A stretch of 64,000 nt of DNA from Colwellia sp. BRX10-3 (GTDB lineage: Bacteria > Pseudomonadota > Gammaproteobacteria > Enterobacterales > Alteromonadaceae): contig NZ_JACGWA010000006.1 of NCBI RefSeq assembly GCF_014077505.1, positions 1 through 64,000 of the forward strand, given 5' to 3'. The notes beneath the pieces were generated by a model. That model was given only the letters and a program-made list of their open reading frames with translations. It did not search any database and had not been told where the DNA came from. The position numbers and the translations under genes are program-made. This document shows positions 62,735 through 64,000 of this stretch, one piece after another; positions within the stretch are counted from its first letter, which is position 1, and each line of letters begins with the position of its first letter.

Positions 62735-64000
62735 TTATGTTAATGGCAATGTTGGCACATTAATATCGGCCATTGCTAGCATCACACGAACAACCTGACA
62801 ACTGTAACCAAACTCATTGTCGTACCATACGTAAAGTACAGCGCGATCACCGTCAACAATTGTTGCTTGCGAATCAACAACACCTGCATAACGTGAACCG
62901 ACTAAGTCAGTCGATACAATTTCAGTAGATGCGGTGTAATCAACTTGATTTTGTAATTTAGAGTTCAAAGAAATGTTACGTAAGTAATCATTTAATGTTG
63001 CTTTGTCAGTCTCTTTTTTCAAGTTCAAGTTCATAATAGCCATAGAAACGTTTGGCGTAGGTACGCGAATAGCATTACCTGTTAACAAGCCTTTCAATTC
63101 TGGCAATGCTTTCGCAACCGCTTTTGCAGCACCTGTAGTACTGATAACCATATTCAGTGGTGCACTTCGGCCACGACGCGGCGCAGGATGGTAGTTATCA
63201 ATTAAATTTTGATCATTAGTATATGAATGTACAGTTTCTACATGACCATTGCGAATACCAAACTCATCATTCAATGCTTTAAGAACCGGCGTAATAGCGT
63301 TAGTTGTACAACTTGCGGCAGAAATAATTTTATCATCGGCTAAAATCATGTCATCGTTTACGCCGAATACGATATTTTTAATATCACCTTTAGCCGGTGC
63401 AGTAAGTAAAACTTTAGCAACACCTTTAGATTGTAAATGCTGACCTAAACCTTCTTCATCACTCCAGATACCGGTGTTATCAACAACTAAAGCATTGTTG
63501 ATACCGTAAGCTGTGTAATCAATTTCTGATGGAGACTTGGCATAAATGATTTTGATAAAAGCACCGTTGGCCTTAATAACGTTGTTTTCTTTGTCAATGG
63601 TGATACTACCGTTGAAGGCACCATGAACTGAATCACGACGCAGTAAACTTGCACGTTTTTCTAAATCGTCTTCTTTACCAGGACGAATAACAATAGCGCG
63701 TAGCTTTAATTTAGCGTTTGGTCCGGCACGTTCAATAAGTAAACGCGCTAATAAACGGCCAATGCGACCAAAACCATAAAGTACGACGTCTTTAGATTCT
63801 TGTACGTCGGTACTTTTCGCGATAGAAGATAATTCTTTTTCTAAAAATTGTTCAATTGACAGACCATTTGCTTCACCTTTAAATAAATAACGGTAAGCTA
63901 ATTTACCTACGTCGATACGCGCAGGAGCTAATGGCATGCAGGCCAATGCTTGCATAAATGGAAAGCTTTCGCGTAAACGCAATTTATTTTCTTCATGTAA
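62735..64000 (-). CDS. gap: Glyceraldehyde-3-phosphate dehydrogenase, long form (5' end outside window)
   Basis: 421 or more residues are visible. The N-terminal extension (RESFPFMQALACMPLAPARI, about 80 residues before the Rossmann fold) marks the long GAPDH type of about 480 residues in marine gammaproteobacteria. The NAD site is VLYGFGRIGRLLARLL and the catalytic Cys lies in SAASCTTNAI, with the His in VHSYTNDQ. The frame is open to the window edge (NKLRLRESF precedes). A terminator lies downstream at 62645-62678. Confidence 0.92.
   Translation of the reverse strand, partial: LHEENKLRLRESFPFMQALACMPLAPARIDVGKLAYRYLFKGEANGLSIEQFLEKELSSIAKSTDVQESKDVVLYGFGRIGRLLARLLIERAGPNAKLKLRAIVIRPGKEDDLEKRASLLRRDSVHGAFNGSITIDKENNVIKANGAFIKIIYAKSPSEIDYTAYGINNALVVDNTGIWSDEEGLGQHLQSKGVAKVLLTAPAKGDIKNIVFGVNDDMILADDKIISAASCTTNAITPVLKALNDEFGIRNGHVETVHSYTNDQNLIDNYHPAPRRGRSAPLNMVISTTGAAKAVAKALPELKGLLTGNAIRVPTPNVSMAIMNLNLKKETDKATLNDYLRNISLNSKLQNQVDYTASTEIVSTDLVGSRYAGVVDSQATIVDGDRAVLYVWYDNEFGYSCQVVRVMLAMADINVPTLPLT

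Noticed and set aside
1-64000. CRISPR arrays, rRNA genes, restriction or toxin-antitoxin pairs, prophage structural genes
   Set aside because: I looked for regularly spaced repeats, rRNA-like blocks and characteristic protein motifs and found none.

Overview
The window looks like the chromosome of a marine, AT-rich gammaproteobacterium of the Alteromonadales, probably near Colwellia or Thalassotalea. That is an inference from low G+C, the tusDCBE set, a long-form GAPDH, a PA2779/PA2778-type pair, a YjfB-like protein and an oligopeptidase B. Most of the window (about 1.6-18.4 kb and 59-64 kb) is ordinary core sequence. The middle 40.5 kb is a genomic island.

Layout. (1) 1-1.2 kb: two promoterless integron gene cassettes on the minus strand, with a complete attC site between them and no integrase in view. 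(2) 1.6-18.1 kb, core: a double nitrilase-like protein that lacks both catalytic cysteines, a PA2779/PA2778 C39-peptidase pair, an MlaA lipoprotein with an RND exporter, a solute-binding protein, oligopeptidase B, thioredoxin 2, a homocysteine methyltransferase-like protein, a B12-binding radical SAM protein, and DTW and SEC-C proteins. (3) 18.6-59.07 kb, island: bounded by a 66-bp direct repeat that is the 3' part of tRNA-Ser(UGA). The intact tRNA is at the right end (59071-59161, minus) and the displaced 3' piece is at 18526-18591. No integrase survives. (4) 59.3-64 kb, core: tag, a Bax-inhibitor-1 family protein, tusDCBE, a YjfB-like protein and gap (cut by the window end).

The island reads as a collection of stress and metal functions. 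It carries a sulfide/persulfide module (ETHE1-type dioxygenase and rhodanese); poxB, a coiled-coil protein, mlaC and an RND exporter; a copper locus (copA, copB, a glutaredoxin-MauE protein and two decayed cupredoxins); a second hflK-hflC pair with a stand-alone prpD; permeases and a Ca/Na-type exchanger behind a PRC-barrel and FAD-protein pair; a lone PstS-like protein; two Crp/Fnr-family regulators; dps; nhaC; a glycine-rich stress protein; and putA. Base composition is patchy (G+C-rich blocks near 19.4-21.3, 27.6-28.3 and 44.9-45.8 kb), and many genes are scars (CFA synthase, DUF302, DUF305, STAS, permease and cupredoxins). This suggests repeated gain and loss.

The most interesting observation is a shared, Crp-geometry palindrome (CTGTGCG-NTAN-NGCACNN; TGTG-N8-CACA in its best copy). 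It sits 60-100 bp upstream of at least five, probably six, island transcription units: poxB, hflK, two small charged proteins, the second crp gene, a stress protein, and the PRC-barrel operon. Together with the two island-encoded Crp/Fnr proteins it suggests a self-contained island regulon.
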